Shown here piece after piece: positions 26,084 to 35,557 of a stretch of DNA of 64,000 nucleotides. Origin of the DNA: Sphaerothrix gracilis (lineage in GTDB: Bacteria; Cyanobacteriota; Cyanobacteriia; Phormidesmidales; Phormidesmidaceae); NCBI RefSeq assembly GCF_030405905.1, contig NZ_JASATW010000014.1, forward strand, positions 1 through 64,000. Direction: 5' to 3'. Numbering within the stretch: the first letter of the stretch is position 1; the number at the start of each line of letters is the position of its first letter. The position numbers and the translations under genes are program-made. The notes beneath the pieces are model-generated. The model was not told the origin of the DNA, searched no databases, and saw only the letters and a list, made by a program, of their open reading frames with translations.

Positions 26084-29000
26084 ATGCAAGCGTCTACCTC
26101 AAATTCACCAGCCAAACGGCACAGCGGTCTTAGAGACTTTCAGTCCCGCATTCTAACGAAACCCCTAGGACAGACCCTTCTCGTTGCCTTAGTTATTGCT
26201 TTACTGGCAGCAGGCTGTAGCTACATAGGACTGCAGCTCATTGACCCAGCAGTATGGGATTTTCAAGCGACAAACACGTGGTTTGAGGCCGATCTCTCGC
26301 GTGTTTTTCAAAACATGACCGATCACAACAGCGATCACCAGCGGACTCAGGTACATCCGCTATTCTCTCTAATTGCTTTTCCGCCGACCTATTTGCTGGG
26401 TCGTTTCTTCGGCCTTGAAGCTCAGACTGCGGTTGGCCTAGTAATTGCCTGCGTGGCCGCCTTCTGGGCCGCCGGTTTGTTCAGCCTGCTGCGGCTCGTA
26501 GGCTGCCGTAATTTAGATGCTGTCCTATTCACTTTGCTGGGTAGCGTGAGCGCAGCAGCGATGTTTTGGTTTGTGGTGCCTGATACCTATCCTTTTAGCT
26601 CACTGACCATTGTGATGGGTCTGTTGTTTGCTGCCGTAGCAGAATACCGACCGCTACCGGCTTACAGCTATGTTGTCGTCAGCGCTATCACGCTCAGCGT
26701 CACGGTGACCAACTGGATGGTAGGCATTTTGACAACTCTGGCCCACCATCGGCTACGGCGTACGGTTCAGCTTTCGGTTAATGCCTTTTTTCTAGTGACC
26801 CTGGTGTGGGGCGTCCAGAAGTTTTTGTTTTCCAGTGCTGAGTTCTTTTTGGGGAGCCGGGAGGAACAAAAATACGTGGCGATGGCCTCTTCCGGGGGGC
26901 CTTGGCGAGTTTGGCAGTCTTTTATCGCCCACACGCTGGTGATGCCTGAAATTCAGCTGAGAGAAAACATCAGCAGTTACTTCAATCGCCCTGATTGGCC
27001 GACCATGACAACGCAGATGTCGCTGCCGGGATCCGCTAGCCTGTGGGGAGCGATCGCAGTGGGTCTTTGGCTGGCCCTGCTGGGGCTGGGGCTGTGGAGC
27101 CTTTTCAGCCTCCGAACCCTGCCCAAGTTTCGTTGGATCCTTGGCTCGACTCTGGTAGGCCAGCTCCTATTGCATAGCGTCTACGGCAATGAAACATTTC
27201 TGTACTCGCTTAACTTCTTACCGCTGTTTTTAGTTTTAGTGGCTCTCAGCACGCTGACTAGGGCACGTCACATGGCTTTAGGCTTGGCTTTGGCACTAAT
27301 CGTCACTGCCGGAATCAACAATGCAGGTCAGTTTCAGCAAGTACGTGCTCTTATTGCGACTCATGGTTCTCCGCGCCATCAGATGCAGGCTCAGATGCAG
27401 CAGCGACCGAGTGATCCCTGGCCGCGTGGCATCGGACATGTGATCTTAGCGACCCCTGGAAGTTTAGAGCAGGATAAGTCATATCACGAGCCGGGGGGCA
27501 GCTTTAGCCCCTCCGTAGGCAGTTTTGGCGTCTCGATCTGGATTTTTGACTCGGCTGGCAAGCTCAAAACCACCAGCGACACGATTGCGTTGGAGCAGGT
27601 ACAGCAGCGACTAATTTCGGCTGAAGCGGCGCTCCAACCCCAAATTGAGACGGTGACTGAAAGTTATCAAACTACCTGGTCAATTCCTCAGCCTCAAACC
27701 TGGCAGCTTGATTTGCAAACTTCTAGCTTGGCACCGGGCGATCGCGCTGCGATTGTCATCCGCAGCGTCGGGCCAGCCGGTGGCGAAATTACTGCGCTGC
27801 AGTGGCAAGAGCAAACGCTCAAGATTAACGATCGCTGGTCGGCTCACTTAGACCAGCCACCCGCTGCCGTTAGCTTAGGCCAAGAAGGCTTAGACGACTG
27901 GATTACAGCAAAGTCAACTGCCTCAGCTTGGCGCAGCGAAGACGGCTGGGGTTACGCTAGGTTCGACCTGGGCGAGGGCGATCGCTGGACGCTGACTCTG
28001 CACGATAGCGTCCCTGTCCCCCCCGGGGAACTGCAGTGGTCAGGTGAACCCTCGCCGCTCAAACTTGATTTACCCAATCGCACCTTTGTTGACAGTCTAA
28101 AGGCCCAGACTGCCCACATTTTAATGGGCTTGGTCAACCGCCAGCCCCGCCCAGGAGATCCCATCAACTATCCCCTGCCGTGGCTACGAGATGGTGCCTA
28201 TGAAATGGTTGCTTTAGCCCGGTCCGGCCAGCTTGAGGTAGCGCGTCAGCTCACCGATGAGTTTGCTCAGAATGACTTTTTTGGCGGGTTTGGCCCTGAA
28301 GCAGATGCGCCGGGCTTGGCAATTTGGTCGCTGACTGAAATTGCCGAGCAGCTCAAAGATCCTGACTACGACCAGTGGCTCTGGCCGCATATCTATCGCA
28401 AAGTGGGGCTGATTACGGATATGCTGACGGCTCAACAACCGATCCGCCAGCCGGTAACAGCGCCCCTCGTACCTGAGGTTCGCAACGACCCCAACCGGAC
28501 GCTTGTAGCCGAGGCAGCTCAGAATGGCCTGATTGTAGGGCGAATGGATCATCATCGCCCCGTCCTGTACGTCAATGCTGTGAGCTATGCCGGTCTCGTG
28601 AGAGCAGCTGACTTTGCTGAGCGGATTGGTCAAGCAGAGCTGTCACGCCAGTGGCGATCGCAGGCTGAAGCTTTGCAAACCGCTTGGCATAGCGCCTTTC
28701 ATCCCCCTGAATCCCACAACGAGCGCACCTACATCAGTGGCCTCTGGCCCACCGGAATTGCCGCTCAGCAACCTGATGCCTTTCGAGCTGGTCTAGAAAA
28801 ACGCTGGCAGCAGCAGCGCGATCGCCAAGGAAATCTGCTAGAAACGCCTCTCTGGACATACTTCACCGTGGCAGAAGCCCATCAGTGGCTCCTGTTGGAC
28901 CAGCCTGAGCGCGTTTGGCAGACTCTAGCCTGGTTCTGGCATCACCAGGCTTCACCCGGACTCTATACCTGGTGGGAAGGAGAAGGGGAAGAAAATGCCT

Positions 29001-29353
29001 CTGGCCTCTGGCAGCAGGTCTATGGCTGGGTTGATCCACCCCATGTCACCCCCCACTACTGGACGGCGGCGGAGATGCTGCTCTTACAGCTCGACATGCT
29101 GGCCTATGTCGATACCGCGAATTCAGTGCCAGAGCTTGTCATCGGAGCGGGCGTTCCCGCCGCCTGGTTGCAACAGCCTATGAGCATAGAGAATTTAACA
29201 GTTGGCAGCCGCCAGATTAGCTGGCAGTGGGACGGCCAGAAAATGCAGGTTCAGCTGACAGGCCCGCCGCTAGCCGTACGCTTGGGATCTGCTTTTGCGC
29301 CAGAAACACCTTTGCAGGTTGACTCAACCATCCTTTTGCAAGGAGAAGCATGA
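26084..29353 (+). CDS. GT-C-like multi-spanning protein with putative C-terminal (alpha/alpha)6 domain
   Basis: A 1089-residue protein in three parts. Residues 25-420 have about ten membrane helices with an early acidic loop (DPAVWDFQATNTWFEADLSR), as in lipid-sugar-dependent glycosyltransferases. Residues 430-680 are soluble and beta-rich. Residues 690-1000 are helical with YPLPWLRDGAYEMVALARSG, FGGFGPEADAPGLAIWSL and WWEGEGEENASG, reading like a six-hairpin (alpha/alpha)6 glycosidase-type barrel; the acidic residues are plausible catalytic groups. It begins six bases after the HAD-fusion gene and overlaps the next by four bases. It may transfer a polyprenyl-linked pentose and trim or sense glycan outside the cytoplasm; this is inference. 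Confidence 0.75.
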   Translation: MQASTSNSPAKRHSGLRDFQSRILTKPLGQTLLVALVIALLAAGCSYIGLQLIDPAVWDFQATNTWFEADLSRVFQNMTDHNSDHQRTQVHPLFSLIAFPPTYLLGRFFGLEAQTAVGLVIACVAAFWAAGLFSLLRLVGCRNLDAVLFTLLGSVSAAAMFWFVVPDTYPFSSLTIVMGLLFAAVAEYRPLPAYSYVVVSAITLSVTVTNWMVGILTTLAHHRLRRTVQLSVNAFFLVTLVWGVQKFLFSSAEFFLGSREEQKYVAMASSGGPWRVWQSFIAHTLVMPEIQLRENISSYFNRPDWPTMTTQMSLPGSASLWGAIAVGLWLALLGLGLWSLFSLRTLPKFRWILGSTLVGQLLLHSVYGNETFLYSLNFLPLFLVLVALSTLTRARHMALGLALALIVTAGINNAGQFQQVRALIATHGSPRHQMQAQMQQRPSDPWPRGIGHVILATPGSLEQDKSYHEPGGSFSPSVGSFGVSIWIFDSAGKLKTTSDTIALEQVQQRLISAEAALQPQIETVTESYQTTWSIPQPQTWQLDLQTSSLAPGDRAAIVIRSVGPAGGEITALQWQEQTLKINDRWSAHLDQPPAAVSLGQEGLDDWITAKSTASAWRSEDGWGYARFDLGEGDRWTLTLHDSVPVPPGELQWSGEPSPLKLDLPNRTFVDSLKAQTAHILMGLVNRQPRPGDPINYPLPWLRDGAYEMVALARSGQLEVARQLTDEFAQNDFFGGFGPEADAPGLAIWSLTEIAEQLKDPDYDQWLWPHIYRKVGLITDMLTAQQPIRQPVTAPLVPEVRNDPNRTLVAEAAQNGLIVGRMDHHRPVLYVNAVSYAGLVRAADFAERIGQAELSRQWRSQAEALQTAWHSAFHPPESHNERTYISGLWPTGIAAQQPDAFRAGLEKRWQQQRDRQGNLLETPLWTYFTVAEAHQWLLLDQPERVWQTLAWFWHHQASPGLYTWWEGEGEENASGLWQQVYGWVDPPHVTPHYWTAAEMLLLQLDMLAYVDTANSVPELVIGAGVPAAWLQQPMSIENLTVGSRQISWQWDGQKMQVQLTGPPLAVRLGSAFAPETPLQVDSTILLQGEA

Positions 29354-31233
29354 GTTTCTCTAAAAGCCATAACCGAATCAGCCCTCTAACTGCAGCGCTT
29401 GCTATTGCAGGCTGCGGCATTCTGTTGACGCTGCCACTGCTGATTAATAGCTGTTTGGTAGAAGCTCATGACTTTAGGTATCACCTAGTCTGGGCCGTTC
29501 GCTTCTCAGAGCAGTTTTGGCAAGGAGAGCTATATCCTCGCTGGCTGCAGGGGATGAATGCAGGATTAGGCAGCCCAGACTTCTTTTTTTACCCCCCTTT
29601 GCCTTACTTTGTCACCAGTCTGTTTTCCTATTTTTCGGGCAATGATGCGGCTAGCTGCAGCACTGTCAACGCCCTCAACCTATCGGCTACTTTTGCGCTA
29701 ATTGCTTCTGGGCTAACGGCCTATCTCTGGCTGCAAGAAATTACCGCTAAAAGCGCAGCTCTGATAGCCGCCATCTTGTATATGGCTTGGCCGTATCATT
29801 TGGTCGTCAACCTGTATCGGAGCTTTGCTTTTGCAGAGTATTGGGCCTTTGTCTGGCTGCCGCTAATTCTCTTTTTCAGCCTAAAAATTATTAAAGGAAC
29901 CTGGTTTGGCAGTGTCGGGCTATCAGTCAGCTTGGCACTGCTCATTTTTACTCACTTACCTACTTTTGTGCTTTTTGTCGGCGTACCTATCCTGTACGTT
30001 CTGTTTTCTCTCAACAGAAAGAACTGGAAAGTAGCCATTCATTTAGCTATTTCAGTGACTTTAGCAATCGGCATAGCAGCTATCTATTGGCTACCGGCGA
30101 TGACCACGCAGGCCTATGTGCCTATAGAAAATATGGCTACTGATACCTACTCATACGCTAATAATTTTCTATTTGTTGGCCCTGAGTTTGCTTTGCCTAG
30201 GTTTTGGCGCTACTTAGAAATTACGACAGCCTTATCAGCCGGGCTTGCTTGTGGAGCTTGGATTTTTCTTAAGCGAACAGCTGAGTCTAAACCTCAGTTT
30301 GAGCCTAACTATTGGGTAGCGGTGGCCGTCACCTCATTGGTCATGATGCTGCCAATTAGCTATCCAATTTGGTTCTTAATGCCTATTTGGCAGAAGGTAC
30401 AGTTTCCCTGGCGCTTTAACGTTGTTTTGACCGTTGCGGCGATCGCGCTTGTCGCTTTAGCTATACCGCTCATACAAAAGCAAGCAAGTTGTCTTAACCG
30501 CCAGCGGTTGCTCAAAGAGACTCCCCGACTGCTAGCAGCCCTTTTTCTCGCAACAATTTTGCTCTACCTGCCTATTCAACCTAAGCTCGGCGAACACCGA
30601 GTAACGCTAACTTTTATCGCTCTGGCAGCTTTCTTAGCTTTGTTGCTCACTCTCCTCAAGTTCAAGCAACCGTTTTGGATTGGCCTTCTATTAGTTTGTA
30701 CAGTTTTCGCCAGCGGATTCCTGCCGTTCAGGCACTACCTGTTTCAGCGATCGCCTGAACAAAGAGTCAACGATATTGTTGAGATCAGTCCGTCTATCTG
30801 GTATCCGCCCAAATGGGTGCCTCAGGAGATTGCCCTAGATCACAATAGGCTCAAAGCGCTGAGCGATCGCACGCCTCAGGCAGTAACCGACTCAGCCGCA
30901 GCAAAAATTACAGTGGAGCAGTGGCAGCCCAGAAAGCTCTTATTTCAAAGTGATGCTGTTACTAGAACCGAAGTCACTTTGGGTCAGTTTTATTATCCAG
31001 GATGGTACGCCAGCTTACTTAATAGCAATCAATCGCTACCCACAAAAGCTTCTGAACTAGGTCTATTACAGTTGGTTGTCCCAGCCGGTAAACACCGCGT
31101 ATCTGTGGTGTTTAATACTTTGCCAGAGGAAAAAACTGGGCAGATAGTGAGTTTGATAGCCAGTTTAGGTACGGCAGTCTTGGCTATTAGCTCGCGGCTA
31201 AGCTGGCAACAAAAACTGCTGAAAAAAAGCTAA
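29350..31233 (+). CDS. Multi-spanning membrane protein, YfhO/GT-C-like (6-pyruvoyl-tetrahydropterin-synthase-related label)
   Basis: A 627-residue integral membrane protein with about twelve helices and a C-terminal extracytoplasmic beta-rich tail (residues 475-600). An early loop holds HDFRYHLVWAVRFSEQFWQG and LYPRWLQGMNAGLG, then FFFYPPLPYF. This is the pattern of PMT/YfhO-like GT-C enzymes often labelled 6-pyruvoyl-tetrahydropterin synthase-related domain proteins. The His-Asp in the first loop is the expected catalytic or donor-binding site. Its ATG overlaps the previous stop (ATGA), so it belongs to the UbiA-DprE1 operon. It probably transfers a lipid-linked sugar on the periplasmic side; donor and acceptor are unknown. 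Confidence 0.75.
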   Translation: MSFSKSHNRISPLTAALAIAGCGILLTLPLLINSCLVEAHDFRYHLVWAVRFSEQFWQGELYPRWLQGMNAGLGSPDFFFYPPLPYFVTSLFSYFSGNDAASCSTVNALNLSATFALIASGLTAYLWLQEITAKSAALIAAILYMAWPYHLVVNLYRSFAFAEYWAFVWLPLILFFSLKIIKGTWFGSVGLSVSLALLIFTHLPTFVLFVGVPILYVLFSLNRKNWKVAIHLAISVTLAIGIAAIYWLPAMTTQAYVPIENMATDTYSYANNFLFVGPEFALPRFWRYLEITTALSAGLACGAWIFLKRTAESKPQFEPNYWVAVAVTSLVMMLPISYPIWFLMPIWQKVQFPWRFNVVLTVAAIALVALAIPLIQKQASCLNRQRLLKETPRLLAALFLATILLYLPIQPKLGEHRVTLTFIALAAFLALLLTLLKFKQPFWIGLLLVCTVFASGFLPFRHYLFQRSPEQRVNDIVEISPSIWYPPKWVPQEIALDHNRLKALSDRTPQAVTDSAAAKITVEQWQPRKLLFQSDAVTRTEVTLGQFYYPGWYASLLNSNQSLPTKASELGLLQLVVPAGKHRVSVVFNTLPEEKTGQIVSLIASLGTAVLAISSRLSWQQKLLKKS

Positions 31234-31545
31234 CTTTATTGTTTGCAAAGTTGACTATAGGACAAGTTATTGAAGATGAGACTACAACTTTGCTTTATCT
31301 TTAAAGTTCCCCTTCTTATTCAAAGTATCGATGAACCTGCAGTGACGTAGATTCGGCTTTGGGATATTCAAGATAGGATTTTTTTGGGTTTTTACTGGTA
31401 TAGCGGTACGAACAAAACCTCTTTTCTACGTGAAAACACTCTCCTAGAAGCAAAACTTTAGCAAAACTTATTCAAAGCATGGCTTTGTCAATAACTATCA
31501 GCAAAGAGTTTCTATCTACGGGCGTTATAGGCGAAAATTTCCTGT
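31234..31545. other. 312-base AT-rich gap, nothing identified
   Basis: No coding frame, tRNA, or clear hairpin stands out. The gap separates the coupled UbiA-to-GT-C operon from the TVP38 gene and is the likely site of a new promoter. Confidence 0.4.
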
Positions 31546-32208
31546 ATGAAATGTTCTAAGAAAGTAGCTTTTATAATTTTGTTTGCCTGCTCGTTTATAA
31601 CAGTTGTTAGCCTCTACTTAATGAGCGGCATTGAACAGTCTCAAATTCAGTCATGGCTAGAGAATTCCGGAGCCTGGGCACCAGTTTTTTATGTGACCAG
31701 CTACACCCTACTAACCCTCTTCGTTCTGCCCTCAACACCGCTTAATTTAGCGGGCGGCTTCATTTTTGGCCCCTGGCTAGGCACTTTCTGGACAACAATG
31801 GGAGCGCTGATTGCGGCTGTCCTTTCGTTTGCTTTTGCCCGCACAGTTGGACGTGAAATAGTTGCCAAGAGACTGGCAGGCTACTGGCAATCAGTTGATA
31901 ACGAGATTAAAGGGGGTGGGCTTCCTTATATTTTTGCGATTCGGTTGTTGCCCATCGTTCCTTATGGACTGTTTAACTTTGCAGCCGGACTCACATCAGT
32001 CAGCTTTAAGGACTACATGATGGGTACTCTCTTGGGAACGGCACCAGGTCTTTTTCCTTTTGTCATGTTGGGAAGTTCAAGTGCAGCCGCCTTTAAAGCA
32101 GGCAATCTTTTTTCTTTAACCTGCGCGCTCATACTTATCAGCCTTTTAGTCATTGCTGCAACTTGGTATCAGCGTCATCGCGGTTCTGCTCAAAAAATAA
32201 ATCATTAA
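31546..32208 (+). CDS. TVP38/TMEM64 family membrane protein
   Basis: A 220-residue protein with five or six hydrophobic segments. The VTT/SNARE-associated domain is visible as FVLPSTPLNLAGGFIFGPWLGTF, the re-entrant loop ARTVGREI, then FAIRLLPIVPYGLFNFAAGL and MGTLLGTAPGLFPF, with the conserved Arg-Pro and Gly residues. Members of this family (DedA/VTT superfamily) are thought to move or scramble phospholipids, including undecaprenyl phosphate in some cases. Its place within a lipid-linked-sugar locus fits carrier-lipid recycling, but that is inference. It precedes the DegT aminotransferase by 96 bases. Confidence 0.88.
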   Translation: MKCSKKVAFIILFACSFITVVSLYLMSGIEQSQIQSWLENSGAWAPVFYVTSYTLLTLFVLPSTPLNLAGGFIFGPWLGTFWTTMGALIAAVLSFAFARTVGREIVAKRLAGYWQSVDNEIKGGGLPYIFAIRLLPIVPYGLFNFAAGLTSVSFKDYMMGTLLGTAPGLFPFVMLGSSSAAAFKAGNLFSLTCALILISLLVIAATWYQRHRGSAQKINH

Positions 32209-32304
32209 CGCGAAGTCTGCAAAATTAGCGATCGAGAAATAAATCAGACATCAGTACGTCAGCTTACGTTTTACAAACAACTCTTTTCTTCAGTAATAAA
32301 GCAT

Positions 32305-33435
32305 ATGGCTAAAGTCAAGTTTCTAGATCTAAGCGCTCAAAATCAAAGCATTCGAGCTGAAATTGATGCAGCGATCAAGCGGGTTATAGACAGTAACCAA
32401 TTTGTTTTGGGGCCAGAAGTAGAGGCTTTTGAGGAAGCTTTTGCTGCTAAGTTAGGCGTCGCCCATGCGATCGCGGTTAACTCTGGCAGCAGCGCCCTGC
32501 ATCTAGCCATGCTAGCAGCCAATATTGGTCCTGGCGACGAAGTCATTACCGTCCCGATGACCTTTGTGGCTTCAGCCGCCACGATTGGCTATACCGGGGC
32601 ACGGGCAGTTCTTGTCGATATAGACCCCCACACCTACACTCTCGATCCGACCCAACTAGAAGCTGCTATTACCGATAAAACTAAAGCTATCATTCCGGTT
32701 CATCTCTATGGTCAACCGGCAGATATGGATCCTATTTTAGCGATCGCCCGGCGACACAATCTCCTTGTCATTGAGGACGGTGCCCAAGCTCATTTGGCTC
32801 AGTATCGCGGTCAACCAGTCGGCAGGCTGGGGGACTTGGGCTGTTTCAGCTTTTATCCCGGTAAAAATTTAGGGGCCTGTGGTGAAGGGGGCATGGTCGT
32901 TACTCAAAATGCAGAGTATGCCCGTGAAGTGCGTATCTATCGGGACTGGGGCCAAGACGGTAAGTACAATCACGTTCGCAAAGGCTACAACTACCGCATG
33001 GACGCTATTCATGGCGCTGTTCTAGCCGTCAAGCTCAAGTATCTTCAGCATTGGACTGACCTACGCCGAAGCTGGGCCGCTCGATACGATGAGCGTCTAG
33101 CTGATAGCACAATTATTCGCCCCGCGGTGAGGCCCGACGCTGATCATGCCTATCACCTATACGCTACCCGTATTCGTAATCGCAATCAGGTGCAGCAGCA
33201 GCTAGCGGCAAGAGGGATTGAAACCAACATTCACTATCCTACGCCCGTCCATTTGCTGCCAGCTTACCAAGACTTCGGCTATCAGGTTGGAGACTTTCCC
33301 GTAGCTGAACAGCTAGCCAAGGAAGAACTCTCTCTGCCCCTATTTGCTGAAATGACGGCAGCCGAGATTGACTTCGTCAGTGAGTCACTAATTGAGATTA
33401 CCCAGCAGTCAGCTCAAGAACTGGCCCGGTTCTAA
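32305..33435 (+). CDS. DegT/DnrJ/EryC1/StrS family sugar aminotransferase
   Basis: A 376-residue PLP enzyme that aminates keto-sugars on nucleotides, as in amino-sugar biosynthesis. It shows the family start VKFLDLSAQN, SGSSALHLAML near 60, EDGAQAH with Asp158 for the pyridine nitrogen, and the cofactor lysine Lys187 in FYPGKNLGACGEGG. The YNYRMDAIHGAVL and IETNIHYPTPVHLLPAY segments also match. It probably makes a dTDP- or UDP-linked amino sugar for the surface glycan made by the neighbouring glycosyltransferases. The exact sugar (for example 3-amino-6-deoxyhexose or 4-amino) cannot be read from the sequence, and no matching nucleotide-sugar dehydratase is in the window. Confidence 0.93.
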   Translation: MAKVKFLDLSAQNQSIRAEIDAAIKRVIDSNQFVLGPEVEAFEEAFAAKLGVAHAIAVNSGSSALHLAMLAANIGPGDEVITVPMTFVASAATIGYTGARAVLVDIDPHTYTLDPTQLEAAITDKTKAIIPVHLYGQPADMDPILAIARRHNLLVIEDGAQAHLAQYRGQPVGRLGDLGCFSFYPGKNLGACGEGGMVVTQNAEYAREVRIYRDWGQDGKYNHVRKGYNYRMDAIHGAVLAVKLKYLQHWTDLRRSWAARYDERLADSTIIRPAVRPDADHAYHLYATRIRNRNQVQQQLAARGIETNIHYPTPVHLLPAYQDFGYQVGDFPVAEQLAKEELSLPLFAEMTAAEIDFVSESLIEITQQSAQELARF

Positions 33436-33522
33436 CGGCAGCTTCATTGACAAAAGTTGTTTGCTGACTGGCACGGAAACTGCAAATCAAGTGGAAGTTA
33501 AAAAGGAAGAGGGTATGGCACT

Positions 33523-34323
33523 ATGGACTCCAGCCAAAGCTTGTACATCGTATTTCCGGTTTTAGACGAAGAAGAACAGCTAGAGGCAACTGTCGTCAAA
33601 ACCCTAAAATTCTGTCATGACAGCCAGATTGTCAATTACAAAATCTGTATTGCTGATAATGGTTCTACCGATCGAACGGAAGAAATTGGCCTAGCTCTGC
33701 AAGAACAATTTGCACAGGTCAGCTACGTGAGATTGAATCAGCGGGGAGTAGGACGAGCTTTAAAGGCGACTTGGTCGGTCTGTCAGGCTGACTATGTTGG
33801 CTTTATGGATGCTGATCTGTCGACCAGTTTAAAGCACCTCAAACAGGTCTATGACTTGATCCAAAACGAGCAACCCTTGCTGATTACAGGTTCCCGCTTG
33901 AAACGAGGCGCAAAAGTCGAAAAGCGAACTCTGCTGCGCGAAATTATTTCAAGATGCTTTAACTTTTGGCTGCGGGTAAATCTAAGAGTCAAATTTACCG
34001 ACGGGATGTGCGGCTTTAAGTTTATCCAAAAAAGCTTTTATGAGCAGCTTGCTAGTCAGTTCGAGTTCTCTAATCAGTGGTTTTTTGAAACTGAGCTTTT
34101 AGTTCGCGCCGAGTGGCTAGGTGCAGAGATTGTCGATTTACCCGTTCACTGGATTGACGATCCTGAAAACTCACGCTCTTCATCACGTCTAATTAGTCTG
34201 ATCTTGGAATATTTAGCTGATATCGAGCGGCTGAGACAAGAAAGAAAGGCTTTCTTAAAAGCCCGTAAGCAAAAATATGCGGCAAACTTACGCTCCAATG
34301 CTTATAACAGCCGTCTACAATAA
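33523..34323 (+). CDS. Glycosyltransferase family 2 (dolichyl-phosphate sugar synthase-like)
   Basis: A 266-residue GT-A enzyme. It begins LYIVFPVLDEEEQLEATV and has the donor-binding ADNGSTDRTEEIG. The metal-binding motif is DADLST near residue 95, then GSRLKRGA and the GMCGFKFI and WFFETELLVRAEWLG blocks typical of polyprenyl-phosphate glucose/mannose synthases. There are no membrane helices, so it acts at the cytoplasmic face. A strong AAGGAAGAGGG ribosome site precedes the ATG. It may charge a polyprenyl carrier used by the GT-C-like proteins in this locus. The donor sugar is unknown. Confidence 0.9.
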   Translation: MDSSQSLYIVFPVLDEEEQLEATVVKTLKFCHDSQIVNYKICIADNGSTDRTEEIGLALQEQFAQVSYVRLNQRGVGRALKATWSVCQADYVGFMDADLSTSLKHLKQVYDLIQNEQPLLITGSRLKRGAKVEKRTLLREIISRCFNFWLRVNLRVKFTDGMCGFKFIQKSFYEQLASQFEFSNQWFFETELLVRAEWLGAEIVDLPVHWIDDPENSRSSSRLISLILEYLADIERLRQERKAFLKARKQKYAANLRSNAYNSRLQ

Positions 34324-34373
34324 CTTCTCTAGATTTAGCCGATTTAGAACTAGTCAAACGTTGAGTTAAAGCG

Positions 34374-35498
34374 ATGAGCTATAGTCACATTATCGTCGGT
34401 GGAGGCGCATACGGATGTTATTTAGCGCTCAAGCTAACCGAGATAGCCCCAGCCGCTAAGATTCTAATCATAGAGCGTGAAGATGAGTTGCTGTTGCGTG
34501 CTTCCTATAACAATCAGGCTAGAATTCACAACGGATATCACTATCCCAGGAGCCTGCTGACAGCGCTGAGATCTAGGGTAAATTTTCCCCGCTTTATTCA
34601 AGAGTTTTCCGAATCTGTTGTCAATGACTTTGAGAAGGTCTACGCTTTAGCTTCTCAGCGATCGCAGGTAACAGCAAAACAGTTCTACAATTTCTGTCAG
34701 CGGATTGGCGCAGACGCTAAAGTTGCTCCGCCTCGGATCAAAAAGCTATTTAATCATGACTATATTGAAGATGTATTCTTAGCCAAAGAATATGCATTTG
34801 ATGCTAGAAAGCTCAGAGAGATACTAGCACTGCGGCTAGCGCGTACTAGCGTCACGGTTTTAACGGGTGCAGAAGCAATTCAGGTTGAAAGCCTAAATGA
34901 CAACAGCCAATCTCAAAAACTATCTTTGCTGGTTGAAAGTCGTCATACTGGGCAAAAGCAAGCGTACCTCTGTGACTATCTCTATAACTGCACCTATGCT
35001 AGCCTCAATAGCTTGCTAGCTCGCAGTGGATTAGAAATTATTTCTCTCAAACATGAAGCGACAGAAATGGCTCTTGTAGAAGTTCCTGACTGTCTGCATC
35101 ACTTGGGCATTACTATCATGTGCGGCCCTTTTTTTTCAGTTATGCCGTTTCCTGATAAGGGTCTATCGACATTTAGTCATGTTAGCTATACGCCTCACTA
35201 TGACTGGAGAGAGACGGGGCCTCTTCAAACGTTTCGATCGCATCAGCCTGAGTTTCCTTTAAAGAGCAGTTTCAACCGCATGGTTAAGGACGCAGTTCGA
35301 TATTTACCTTCTTTAGCTAACTGTGTTTATCGCGGGTCTCTTTGGGAAACAAAGACAATTTTGCCTCGTAGCGACGGCGATGATAGCCGTCCTATTCTAT
35401 TTAAAGAAAATGCTTTAAATTCTAAAGTTATCTCTGTTCTTGGTGGAAAAATTGATAACATTTTTGAATTAGACGAAGCGTTGACTACGCACCATTAA
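34374..35498 (+). CDS. FAD-dependent oxidoreductase (DAO-like)
   Basis: A 374-residue flavoprotein with the dinucleotide-binding motif IIVGGGAYGCYLALKL at the N-terminus, followed by IIEREDELLLRASYNNQARIH, as in D-amino-acid-oxidase/GlpO-like enzymes. The NGYHYPRS segment recalls UDP-galactopyranose mutase-like and surface-polysaccharide-associated FAD proteins. The C-terminus (GGKIDNIFELDEAL) closes the FAD site. It lies between two GT2 genes, 50 and 59 bases away, in a lower-GC stretch. A role in modifying a sugar or lipid-linked intermediate is likely from context, but no substrate can be given. Confidence 0.82.
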   Translation: MSYSHIIVGGGAYGCYLALKLTEIAPAAKILIIEREDELLLRASYNNQARIHNGYHYPRSLLTALRSRVNFPRFIQEFSESVVNDFEKVYALASQRSQVTAKQFYNFCQRIGADAKVAPPRIKKLFNHDYIEDVFLAKEYAFDARKLREILALRLARTSVTVLTGAEAIQVESLNDNSQSQKLSLLVESRHTGQKQAYLCDYLYNCTYASLNSLLARSGLEIISLKHEATEMALVEVPDCLHHLGITIMCGPFFSVMPFPDKGLSTFSHVSYTPHYDWRETGPLQTFRSHQPEFPLKSSFNRMVKDAVRYLPSLANCVYRGSLWETKTILPRSDGDDSRPILFKENALNSKVISVLGGKIDNIFELDEALTTHH

Positions 35499-35557
35499 TA
35501 TCTCGGCAGTTGAAATAATTAAGACGGCTTTAGCACAAAGTTAAAAAGGAGATAATT

